Origin: a virus
DNA: 27,152 nt
Direction: 5' to 3' (one strand)
IMG/VR virus record: IMGVR_UViG_3300008050_000244
Location: 1-27,152 of that record
Below, piece after piece: positions 17,760 through 25,161 of this stretch (position 1 is its first letter; each line of letters begins with the position of its first letter). A program made the translations under genes and the position numbers. Below the pieces are notes generated by a model. That model was not told the DNA's origin, searched no databases, and saw only the letters and a program-made list of their open reading frames with translations.

Positions 17760-18431
17760 TTAAACTAAAGCTCCTTGGGCTCTTCTTACATCTTTGGTTG
17801 TAAGCGTTCTTGCAAAAAATGAATACTCTTCTACGATAACATGCTCATTGATTTCAATGGCCTGCCCCCTGCCCACGATGAAGGCTGAGTTGATTAAGAC
17901 TTCGTAGAAATCAGCATAGTGGATTCTAATATCGAAGGGGCCCAGAAGTCCAACGTCTTTAGCTCCGGAAGTTGCAATGCCAAGTTGCTGGGGTGTTGAA
18001 GGGCCCCAGATATCTGACTCAAGCAAGCCTCTAACCCTGGAAAGCTGGGCTGGGTCATTTACGTCTACGTCTTGGATTACTTCCGCTGCACTTCGTGCGA
18101 CTGGGTTAAAAGTAGCGCCCTCTGGCTTCTCCTGCCATGGGTTTCCCACTGACGCTAACTCAAACTCGGTTAAAGGTTTACCCCCGGTCTTTCTTCCTTG
18201 CTTCACAGCATACCACAAGTAGTCTGGGTGAACGAAATTGATTACAAAGGAGCCCTGAATAAGCACCTGCCCCGGTGCGACGGCGTCAAACAATCTAGAG
18301 TTATACCCATAGATTGGAATCGCAGAGTCAATAAGGTTGAACTGGATAGCGCCAACCTCTAACGAGGGTTGGCCGTCAAAAGTGACCACAGTGTTAGCGC
18401 CACTGAAATACTCATATGAATAGAAAGACAC
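17760..18431 (-). CDS. Tail tube-like virion protein, 223 aa (third tube-like gene)
   Basis: The start is GTG at 18431, with a strong AGGAG 5 nt upstream; no ATG fits better. Residues 25-76 repeat the layout of the tail tube protein two genes upstream: a strand around GAIQFNLIDSAIPIYGY, then F-D-x-V-A-x-G-Q-V-L-I-Q-G-S-F-x-I-N-F. The family element is a strand ending in (P)IYxxx, a loop, then G-x-(F/M)-I-x-F. The rest is mixed beta and loop, with a C-terminal strand (EHVIVEEYSFFARTL) resembling the late strand of tube proteins. I infer a tube-fold protein such as a tail-completion, tube-initiator or baseplate-proximal ring component. It is encoded after the main tube and before the chaperones. 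Function is inferred from fold resemblance by eye. Confidence 0.88.
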   Translation of the reverse strand: MSFYSYEYFSGANTVVTFDGQPSLEVGAIQFNLIDSAIPIYGYNSRLFDAVAPGQVLIQGSFVINFVHPDYLWYAVKQGRKTGGKPLTEFELASVGNPWQEKPEGATFNPVARSAAEVIQDVDVNDPAQLSRVRGLLESDIWGPSTPQQLGIATSGAKDVGLLGPFDIRIHYADFYEVLINSAFIVGRGQAIEINEHVIVEEYSFFARTLTTKDVRRAQGALV

Positions 18432-18436
18432 GATAA

Positions 18437-18441
18437 CTCCT
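18437..18441 (-). promoter_or_regulatory. Ribosome-binding site for a GTG start
   Basis: AGGAG on the minus strand, 5 nt before GTG at 18431. It directly follows the TAA of the upstream 377-aa gene and fixes the start of the 223-aa gene. Confidence 0.8.
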
Positions 18442-18443
18442 GT

Positions 18444-19577
18444 TTACTTGCCCCAGATTTCAGGGCCTGTTGCGCCAGGCCTTACCGAGTTCTGACCCCA
18501 AATTGAATCAGAGTCACCTACAGCTTCAATTGAAACAGAAGTCCCTCCCTCGGACAGAACCTGAGTTTCGTCTCTAGCTCCACCCATTGCTGGAGAGCCA
18601 GCTTCAAAGGAAATGCGATCTAACTCATAGGCTAGAGCTGCTTCCCTTTTCATAACCGAATCTTCAATACTAGAGTCCTGGAAGTTTTGGTCCCCACCTT
18701 GGGCAAGCTCTCTTGCAATCTGATCTGGAACTACAGGGCTGAAAGCTGCAAAGTCTTTAATGTCTCTACAAACAAAGTTGAATGTCATTTCGCTTACCAC
18801 GTCATTTACAGACGTAACTAACCCCTGATCGAAAAGCTCAACACCTTGTAGTAGGAGGCATGCCGTAGCGCTACGAAACCGCGTCTCTGGACGACTAAGG
18901 ACTGCACCGGGATTCTCGCCAAAAGCTGGTCTCGATTCTTCCACTCTCGCCGGCGATACAGTCTCTAGGTGGGCAACCTCTGTCGTATAGACGAGAAGAA
19001 AGTCGAAAGGAGAGAGCATTGTGGCAACTTTGCCAGAATGAAGTACTTCGTCTAAGAAGAGTCCATCCCGAACAACTCGGTCCCCAGTCCGGGAGAAAGA
19101 GTTTGGTGGCGTCAACGGGTGACCCACACCCTTGTCGCCCATATCTACACTCCACTCACTGCCACGCCTATAAGCTTGAGGATCGGAGGGGTTTACATGC
19201 TCGGTTGTGCCAAACCTGCTGTTAAGCCTGTTCCTCGATCCGTACAATACGTCATCTGCTAGAAGCATGCGCAGCGGGTGGTCATCGATAACCGTAAAAA
19301 TCATAGAGCCAGCAACCATACGCACCGAGCGAGAGAAGCCCTTGACAGCTCTATACCCTAGCGCTCTAGCCGTACCTCTGGGCTCGTGGATAGAGAAAGA
19401 GATAGTGTGAAGAGACTCAAGAAATCGAGGATTACTGAAATTGCCTCGACCCGGAGGCGCATAAGGGTCTACAGGAAGCCAAGCGTAAGCTCTGGCATCG
19501 GCACCTGAGAAAGCATAGCGCTGCGAATGGTTGGCGCTGCCTACTAGCGGAGAGGACCCGATGGTCTGATTTGTCAT
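18444..19577 (-). CDS. Tail tube-like virion protein with C-terminal extension, 377 aa
   Basis: The ATG at 19577 has an AGGA site 7 nt upstream, directly after the U-tract of a terminator. Residues 52-105 resemble the tail tube: LHTISFSIHEPRG, then FSRSVRMVAGSMIFTVIDDH. This parallels FSRGKRGIAGTM in the 225-aa tube at the same place (residues 65-76). A later beta-rich part (about 200-270) contains VELFDQGLVTSVNDVVSEMT and N-F-V-C-R-D-I, which also matches the end of the tube protein (GFSIDDIVIENQMTYVCR). Residues from about 300 to the end form a polar, Gly/Ser-rich extension. Likely a tube-fold minor tail component, for example in the tail tip or the tube-baseplate adaptor. The gene is certain; the exact location in the virion is unknown. 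Confidence 0.9.
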   Translation of the reverse strand: MTNQTIGSSPLVGSANHSQRYAFSGADARAYAWLPVDPYAPPGRGNFSNPRFLESLHTISFSIHEPRGTARALGYRAVKGFSRSVRMVAGSMIFTVIDDHPLRMLLADDVLYGSRNRLNSRFGTTEHVNPSDPQAYRRGSEWSVDMGDKGVGHPLTPPNSFSRTGDRVVRDGLFLDEVLHSGKVATMLSPFDFLLVYTTEVAHLETVSPARVEESRPAFGENPGAVLSRPETRFRSATACLLLQGVELFDQGLVTSVNDVVSEMTFNFVCRDIKDFAAFSPVVPDQIARELAQGGDQNFQDSSIEDSVMKREAALAYELDRISFEAGSPAMGGARDETQVLSEGGTSVSIEAVGDSDSIWGQNSVRPGATGPEIWGK

Positions 19578-19587
19578 TACCTTTTCC

Positions 19588-19628
19588 TAAAAAGAATGGC
19601 GGAGAGCAACTAGGCTCCCCGCCATTCT
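19588..19628 (-). terminator. Intrinsic terminator after the tail tube gene
   Basis: On the minus strand, arms 19619-19628 and 19593-19602 pair perfectly over 10 bp (AGAATGGCGG with its complement). One A.C mismatch follows, then 4 more bp around a 6-nt loop, and a TTTTT run follows the stem. The run ends against the AGGA ribosome-binding site of the 377-aa gene, so no promoter fits between them. Downstream tail genes must rely on readthrough or on a promoter inside the tube gene. Confidence 0.88.
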
Positions 19629-19656
19629 ATCAATAGGGGTTCTGATTAGCTAGGAC

Positions 19657-20334
19657 TTAAACAGTTGTGAACTGCCCGTTGTTCTGGCTAAGGTCCCACG
19701 AACCTAGAGAGCGCCATGGGAGAATCGTCCGACACACATATGTCATCTGGTTCTCAATGACGATATCGTCGATGCTGAAACCAGAACCTTCGTTCAGAAT
19801 TTCTACACCGTAGATTCGCATAGTCGCCGCCTTACCATACTCATTCGCAGCAATAACTACGATGTCGAACGGTGGTACCTGGTCTACATACCAAGGAGCA
19901 CGAACTGTGAAGTTGTCTCCGAGGTCACCAGGATTGAACGGCGCTGTGGATACTCCGGTTAGGTCGCCTACGGCGCCCGAACCTGGGAGTGGGGTTGCGT
20001 TGTTGGGATCGTTGGGATCTGGGTAGATCTCATCGTTGTCGGCTACGAAGTTAGTCTGCGCGAATGCAGTATCGAGAATCAGGTGCTGATCAAGCAATAG
20101 CGAGATCATGGTTCCTGCGATACCACGCTTTCCACGAGAGAAACTTAGAGGGTCAACACGTCCCATGACGTAGATAGGAGCCTTCTCACGCTGAACAGCA
20201 TAAGAGAGCGCCTGGAGCTGACCAACGGGCTCGCCGTTAATCACCGCACGAATATCTACTCCTGAGTAAGACGTGAAGTGACGACTTAGCTCGGTTGAGT
20301 CAGAAGGTACGTTTGGTCCAAATGTACTAGGCAT
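19657..20334 (-). CDS. Tail tube protein, 225 aa
   Basis: The ATG at 20334 has a GGAG 7 nt upstream, which overlaps the sheath stop codon. The residue 39-86 region, QLQALSYAVQREKAPIYV then M-G-x-x-D-P-x-S-F-S-R-G-K-R-G-I-A-G-T-M, is a pattern I recognise from tail tube proteins of many large myoviruses. There it forms the beta-sandwich strands that make the hexameric ring around the DNA channel. The middle (about 105-140) is a loop rich in Asp, Asn and Pro, and the C-terminal part has the late strands with GFSIDDIVIENQMTYVCR. Position directly after the sheath gene, a usual length and the terminator right after it all fit a high-copy tube subunit. It stacks inside the sheath encoded just upstream. 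Confidence 0.85.
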   Translation of the reverse strand: MPSTFGPNVPSDSTELSRHFTSYSGVDIRAVINGEPVGQLQALSYAVQREKAPIYVMGRVDPLSFSRGKRGIAGTMISLLLDQHLILDTAFAQTNFVADNDEIYPDPNDPNNATPLPGSGAVGDLTGVSTAPFNPGDLGDNFTVRAPWYVDQVPPFDIVVIAANEYGKAATMRIYGVEILNEGSGFSIDDIVIENQMTYVCRTILPWRSLGSWDLSQNNGQFTTV

Positions 20335-20345
20335 TATCTATCTCC

Positions 20346-22649
20346 TTACCCTAGCTCGGATGCTTCCGCAGCGAGCGAAGTTTCGACCGTAATTCTCTCG
20401 ATTGAGAAAGGTGGAATCATCGTTAGGGCTACAGTGAGCCTACCGATAACCTTGTCCGATCGCGTGTAACGTAGCCTTGCGACTGCACCACCGTTGAAGC
20501 CGAGCTGACGCTCAGCCTTAAGGAAGCCGTCGATTGCTGTCTGTAGAGACAGCAGCTGCGTACTACTAAATGGCTTACCAATGTAGCCTCGGCAGATTCT
20601 TCGGATTCCCTCAAGCTCACGGTTCACAGAGCGAATCGTTGAGATGCGAGTCCAATCAGAACCAGGATGTGCAGCAGTCTTTGAGTTAACGATAACTGGA
20701 CCCACACCGTCTACCTGCTGTACACCGATGAATCGGAATCCAGCAAGGTCGTTCTGCAGAGTAATAGGTACTCGAACTGGGCTTACAATCGCAGTCATAA
20801 GACCGTTCTGCTCACCAATTGGCTCAAGGTTCTCTGCAAGTGTGGTTAGCTTACCTGCGAACGCTGCTTCGAAACTTCCTCGGTAGGTACCGAAGGAGTT
20901 TACATGGACAGGGTGCTCGTAGGTGATGAAGATATGCTTACCGATATCTACCGGCATACCATTCAGGTCTTCATCTTCGTCGCCATCGTCAATGCCGTAT
21001 GGGCGGCTGTTGTTCGGAAGATCGTCACCAACAGTCTTGATGAATCCACCATAAGCGAGACCGTTAGAGGCAGCGCCATTGACGAGCTGCTCGTAACGAT
21101 AACCCGCTGCACCAGTCATGAATGGGTCTCCAAGAAGCCCCACACCCTCGTCGGCGCTTGAGTTAATTCCGTCAACACCGCTGAAGTCCGTGAATACAGG
21201 ACGCTCACCAACCCACCCAGCTACGTCAAGGCGGGAGAACCCGTCAGGAGGCAGAGTGGAAACAACACCAATCATGGTACGCCAGCTTGTGCTTGCCCAC
21301 TCAAGGAAGGATGCTAGAGAGTGCGCAAAGTTAACCTCGCGAAGCTCTGCAACGGCGCCAGCCTGGAAGCGAGTATGCACTACGGCAGGGACGTCGTCGC
21401 CAGTTAGGTCTGCATGAGAAAGGTATGAGCCCGCAGGGAGATCAAACAACTCTGGGCCGTCCGGGGACATAGTTCCTGCAGAAGCAGAAGTAATAGTTGC
21501 CAGAGCGGTTGCAGGTCCAGAAAGGTTGAATCGTGTTTCAATCTGGTCGTCAGTTGAAACACCAGCCTCAATCTGGATTGAGATCGCGTTACCCACAACA
21601 CTTACTACCTCTGCACCAGCGGTACCGCCACCAGTGAATTCGATGCTTACAACCTCTCCCGCAGGGCCAGTAGCGACGGCGGTAAAGGTGTTGGTACCGG
21701 TATCAGTGATAACAGCAGTAGCATTAGTAGCTGTAAACAGTGTCGCTGTTGGCGACATGTAGACGAACTTCTTACCTCGGTAAGTAAGCTCCCAAGCATA
21801 ACCTAGGGCATCTCCCGCGCTCCCCGGTACTGGTACCGAGGTGTTGCCAGAAACAACATACGAAGGCGTATCGCCTCGCGACACGTTCGGATCGTCTAGG
21901 TGAATACCAGCGGGCACCACAATGTCGGCATCGCGGTGATCAAGTAGGTGGTAAGCTACCTCTAGCGCAGCAAAGCGCTCAGGTAGCGACGGGTCTGTAC
22001 CGTCGGCGCCGTTTGTCTTTGTCAGGGCAACAGATACAGCAGTCGCAGCGACGTCAGCCGTGAAACTACCCGTTACCATGTCAAGAAGCGTAAGTGCGTT
22101 GTCCGGGTCAGTGATATCGTTCAGCGCAAACAGGTCAAGACCATTGAGTGTGACATCAATAATGCCAGTATCAATGATCGGGATGCCGTCAATAGTTGCC
22201 TCTTCTGAATCGTAAACAAACTGACTCTCTAGCTTGTCGTAAACAAGGATACGAAGAGTATCGTTGGTTGCGTCGTCGTTAGTGTCAATCGGCTCTAGAA
22301 TTAGAGCGTACCTACTCAGAATTTCCGCATCGCGGAATTCTGGAGTAATCTGGAGTGTACCGCCGACGTTATCAGTAAGTAATACTGTGCCCTGGCTTCC
22401 ACCGATTCGCATAAGGAAAATGTTGTCAGCACCCTGAGCGCGGACCTCGTGGTACTTTCTGTACATCTCTGATGATGCACCGAATTCTGTACGTACTTCA
22501 CCAGAAGAGAGCCCACGAAATAGTTCGTAGGAAAGCCCACTGGGTGCGGTGCCGAGAATCAGGACTCGGGGCTGCGCCGATCCCGTGTCGGTAACAAGAT
22601 TACCGTCCAGGTACACAGCGCCAACGCCTGGGATATTTTCATATGGCAT
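20346..22649 (-). CDS. Contractile tail sheath protein, 767 aa
   Basis: The ATG at 22649 has a GGAGG 5 nt upstream. The N-terminus (GVGAVYLDGNLVT, then RVLILGTAPSG) and the C-terminal part (about residues 640-767: IGVQQVDGVGPVIVNSKTAA, W-x-R-I-S-T-I-R-S-V, YIGKPFSSTQLLSLQTAIDG, LTVALTMIPPFSIERITV) follow the standard sheath pattern. By family knowledge the C-terminal domain and terminal strands interlock neighbouring subunits, and contraction drives the tube through the envelope. The size exceeds T4 gp18 (about 660 aa). Part of this is explained by a beta-rich segment at about 305-392 resembling a repetitive module of phage structural proteins (GNAISIQIEAGVSTDDQI). An acidic loop lies at 553-562. 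Together with the tube gene it identifies the virus as a myovirus. Confidence 0.93.
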   Translation of the reverse strand: MPYENIPGVGAVYLDGNLVTDTGSAQPRVLILGTAPSGLSYELFRGLSSGEVRTEFGASSEMYRKYHEVRAQGADNIFLMRIGGSQGTVLLTDNVGGTLQITPEFRDAEILSRYALILEPIDTNDDATNDTLRILVYDKLESQFVYDSEEATIDGIPIIDTGIIDVTLNGLDLFALNDITDPDNALTLLDMVTGSFTADVAATAVSVALTKTNGADGTDPSLPERFAALEVAYHLLDHRDADIVVPAGIHLDDPNVSRGDTPSYVVSGNTSVPVPGSAGDALGYAWELTYRGKKFVYMSPTATLFTATNATAVITDTGTNTFTAVATGPAGEVVSIEFTGGGTAGAEVVSVVGNAISIQIEAGVSTDDQIETRFNLSGPATALATITSASAGTMSPDGPELFDLPAGSYLSHADLTGDDVPAVVHTRFQAGAVAELREVNFAHSLASFLEWASTSWRTMIGVVSTLPPDGFSRLDVAGWVGERPVFTDFSGVDGINSSADEGVGLLGDPFMTGAAGYRYEQLVNGAASNGLAYGGFIKTVGDDLPNNSRPYGIDDGDEDEDLNGMPVDIGKHIFITYEHPVHVNSFGTYRGSFEAAFAGKLTTLAENLEPIGEQNGLMTAIVSPVRVPITLQNDLAGFRFIGVQQVDGVGPVIVNSKTAAHPGSDWTRISTIRSVNRELEGIRRICRGYIGKPFSSTQLLSLQTAIDGFLKAERQLGFNGGAVARLRYTRSDKVIGRLTVALTMIPPFSIERITVETSLAAEASELG

Positions 22650-22663
22650 TGAAACCTCCGTTG

Positions 22664-23494
22664 TTAATCACAATAGCTTGCAGGCAAGCTGGTTGGTCTG
22701 TAATTGGCTAGAGGGAGTTCACCTACCAAGGCATTGCCCTCAAGCACCACGTTTTTAATCTTCGGGTGCGCTTTCACGAAGAATTCTCTAAACCGAACCG
22801 TGAAGTTAATCGGCCTATAGAACAGACGCTGACCTTGAGAAGTAAAGTAAGTGTCGGGTCCTCGATCCTTAAAAAAGAACTTCTCTACGCCTCGACTCTC
22901 AAAGACCCACGAATGGGTTACAAAAAGTTGTTCTAGCCATAGAGCGGTTCTATTCGCATCCTTATTAGTTTTAGCCCAACAAGTAAACTCAATCAAGTGA
23001 TCTAGTGGGCGTGACTCAATTTCTACTACCTTATTGGGGTAGTGAGGGCTACTCTCGTACCGCTCATGAAGGCTTCTTCTCTGCGGGCGTCCAGTACCTT
23101 TTGCATTCATCTTTGCAGGCTCTCGTCTCAGTAATCTGAAAGCGATAACCTCGTCTCCGTAGGAGTCGAATGGATCCGGTGGATACTCTTCAACCAGCGT
23201 TACCCTCTTACTCTCTTCCTTGTCTTCCTGCGCAACTTGAATCAGCTCTGCTGCCAAGGAAAAGAAACGCGGCAAACTCATTGACTGCTGAGTGGTCAAT
23301 AACCTCTCAACATTTGTATTCCAAGGGCTACTAGTAGAACCCCAGGGGCTATGAATCTCAGTAGGAAGCTCCCATTGAGACTTAATGCTGTCGCCATCAA
23401 GCAGATGAACCGTGAATGTCTCCTTAGCTTCCTCTAGCCTTTCGACAGGCACGTCTTCAACAAGCGTGGAGACTTCGGGATCTACGTTTGACAT
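22664..23494 (-). CDS. Putative tail terminator/neck protein, 276 aa
   Basis: The ATG at 23494 shares its A with the upstream stop (TAATG); GGAG lies 5 nt before it. Residues 1-70 are acidic and probably flexible. Residues about 150-240 form an alpha/beta unit: VVEIESRPLDHLIEF, W-A-K-T-N-x-x-A-N-R-T-A-L-W-L-E, then GVEKFFFKDRGPDTYF and LFYRPINFTVRFREFF. This layout (a strand, a helix of polymer-ring type, an R-G-V-x-x-F hairpin, then paired strands) resembles tail terminator/completion proteins (gpU or T4 gp15-like). These cap the tail and join it to the head. Position between the neck genes and the sheath gene is the usual one. The function is inferred; a neck or sheath-completion role is the alternative. 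Confidence 0.87.
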   Translation of the reverse strand: MSNVDPEVSTLVEDVPVERLEEAKETFTVHLLDGDSIKSQWELPTEIHSPWGSTSSPWNTNVERLLTTQQSMSLPRFFSLAAELIQVAQEDKEESKRVTLVEEYPPDPFDSYGDEVIAFRLLRREPAKMNAKGTGRPQRRSLHERYESSPHYPNKVVEIESRPLDHLIEFTCWAKTNKDANRTALWLEQLFVTHSWVFESRGVEKFFFKDRGPDTYFTSQGQRLFYRPINFTVRFREFFVKAHPKIKNVVLEGNALVGELPLANYRPTSLPASYCD

Positions 23495-24078
23495 TACGGC
23501 TCCAACCTAATGGAATCTTCTTCTCTGCAGTAAACTGCAATAAACTCTAACCTTCCAAAATCAGCACGACGCTCATCGATTGTCTGCGGCTTATAGATGG
23601 CCTTTCGTTTGTATGGTACTACTGCGTCCCCTTCGACATCAAGCAATAGTTCAACGATCTTGTCATCGTAGCGAATGATTGTGTCGTATCTGAAGTAAAA
23701 AACCTTGTAATCGGTGCGCAGTGTACCGGGGGTGAGCTTCATTACTCTATTAGCCATGCCGCCATCAGCACCTACATATGTCTCGTATGTGGTCGCAAAA
23801 GACTCATCCCAGAAAAAGCCCTCACCTAGGCAGAACGGACAGTCCTTCTCAGTATCAGGCTCGTGGGTAAGCTCATCCTTACAAGGGCAAGGGATTTTGG
23901 CACCATCGTCATCTCTTTGCATAATGCGAAGAAGTACAGGCTTCCCATGAGGAAGACTGTTTGGACCTCCAAAAAGAATCTGATCGAACTCCTCACGCAA
24001 ATCAATTTCACGACGACCGCCTGTCTGGCGGTTCGTCGCATTGCGACCTGCCGGATATAGTTTACGTGGAGAGGCCAT
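23494..24078 (-). CDS. Putative head-closure/neck protein with Cys4 cluster, 194 aa
   Basis: The ATG at 24078 overlaps the upstream stop (TAATG); the only SD-like site is a weak AGG about 9 nt upstream, so it is probably coupled. A four-cysteine cluster lies at C64, C66, C80 and C83 (CPC, 13 residues, CPFC-L-G-E-G), which could bind zinc. The remainder is beta-rich (YKVFYFRYDTIIRYDDKIVE, LEFIAVYCREED), as in small barrel head-completion proteins. The Cys cluster with a GEG turn is a feature I associate with neck or connector proteins of large myoviruses, but I cannot name the family securely. Its place between the 357-aa adaptor-like gene and the putative tail terminator supports a head-to-tail interface role. 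Confidence 0.86.
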   Translation of the reverse strand: MASPRKLYPAGRNATNRQTGGRREIDLREEFDQILFGGPNSLPHGKPVLLRIMQRDDDGAKIPCPCKDELTHEPDTEKDCPFCLGEGFFWDESFATTYETYVGADGGMANRVMKLTPGTLRTDYKVFYFRYDTIIRYDDKIVELLLDVEGDAVVPYKRKAIYKPQTIDERRADFGRLEFIAVYCREEDSIRLEP

Positions 24079-25151
24079 TAGGGCAGCCTATCGTTTCCAG
24101 AGAGGGCAGCTGGGATCGATCTCTCAATCACTGCGCGGGTTGGGCCGTCAGCGTGACCATGCCTAAAGCGTCTGAATCCTCTTGGACGAACCTTTGTGTT
24201 CTGATTAGGCACAGCATATGGGAACTGGTCAGAGTTAAACCAAAGTCTTCCAATTGGCCTACGGTCAGGGTCGTAGAGACCCTTCACGGCGAAGCTTGGG
24301 TTAAAGCCCTGGCCAGGAGTAATGCAGCCGCCAGAGTTGACAACTCGGAGCCACTCTCTTCGAAGCTCCTTGAGTTCGTCAAGGATACCCTTGAAGTCAG
24401 TGTTGTTCTGGATCATCAAGTCTGCGAGACGCTTAGTTTTTGGTCCCGCGCCAGCTGGTAAGAGCAGAAGCTTAATCATAGCGTCATAAGTAACGAACTT
24501 GGTCTTCGCTACAGCTAATCGCTGAGAGCATTTGCCTCCACCGTTGGGTGCGTACTGGTCAGCCTCAATTGAAGACCAATGAATCATCAGGCAGAGGGTG
24601 TCGTCGGGAATACCGTCGAGCCACGGACCCGCCTCCAATCGTACCAGATCTGTCGAAGCGTAGAGAGGGTTGTAGACAGTGCTGAAGGTTAGGATTACAT
24701 CCTCGCCAAGAGTGTCACCACTTACCGAACCTGCAAGACTCTCATCTAGTGTAATTACGATAAGCTGATTGTAGTCAAGACTCTGCTGACTCCAACTACC
24801 ACCAGTCACAACTTCCGTAGACAAGATTCTTGAAACCATGGTTGTCTGGATATCCCCTACCCAAACATCATGCCAGGTGCCAGCGGGCCCACCGCCTGGC
24901 ACAGTCCACACGTACTCATAAAAGCCTGTATCAATATTAGTAATGCTGTCCGGAGCAACAGTTACAGTGGCTCCAGAAAAATCATCAGCATTGACAGCCG
25001 CCTGGACTGTATCGAGATCTGAACTGGAATCATAGAGATACAACTCTAGAGTTCCTGAATCAACATTTACAGGCTCCCCACATGCATCTAGGAAGATGAC
25101 TCGGAGAGTGATAGCTTGACCTGCCGGAACACATGTTCTTTCGAACGCCAT
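24078..25151 (-). CDS. Ig-like plus helical protein, possible head-tail adaptor, 357 aa
   Basis: The ATG at 25151 has AAGGAG 7 nt upstream, overlapping the stop of the Ig-like gene. Residues 1-110 read as a beta-sandwich (VPAGQAITLRVIFLDACGEP, LELYLYDSS, GFYEYVWTVPG, GTWHDVWVGD), as in polysaccharide- or capsid-associated Ig-like folds. Residues about 185-250 are helical: DDTLCLMIHWSSIEADQYA, then A-K-T-K-F-V-T-Y-D-A-M-I-K-L-L-L. This recalls the short helical connector (gp6-type) adaptors that bind the portal. The C-terminus (about 290-357) is basic and Pro/Arg-rich, with an FRRFRHGHADG stretch. I infer an adaptor carrying an N-terminal Ig-like domain. No homolog is recognised with certainty. 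Confidence 0.87.
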   Translation of the reverse strand: MAFERTCVPAGQAITLRVIFLDACGEPVNVDSGTLELYLYDSSSDLDTVQAAVNADDFSGATVTVAPDSITNIDTGFYEYVWTVPGGGPAGTWHDVWVGDIQTTMVSRILSTEVVTGGSWSQQSLDYNQLIVITLDESLAGSVSGDTLGEDVILTFSTVYNPLYASTDLVRLEAGPWLDGIPDDTLCLMIHWSSIEADQYAPNGGGKCSQRLAVAKTKFVTYDAMIKLLLLPAGAGPKTKRLADLMIQNNTDFKGILDELKELRREWLRVVNSGGCITPGQGFNPSFAVKGLYDPDRRPIGRLWFNSDQFPYAVPNQNTKVRPRGFRRFRHGHADGPTRAVIERSIPAALSGNDRLP

Positions 25152-25161
25152 GTCAGTCTCC

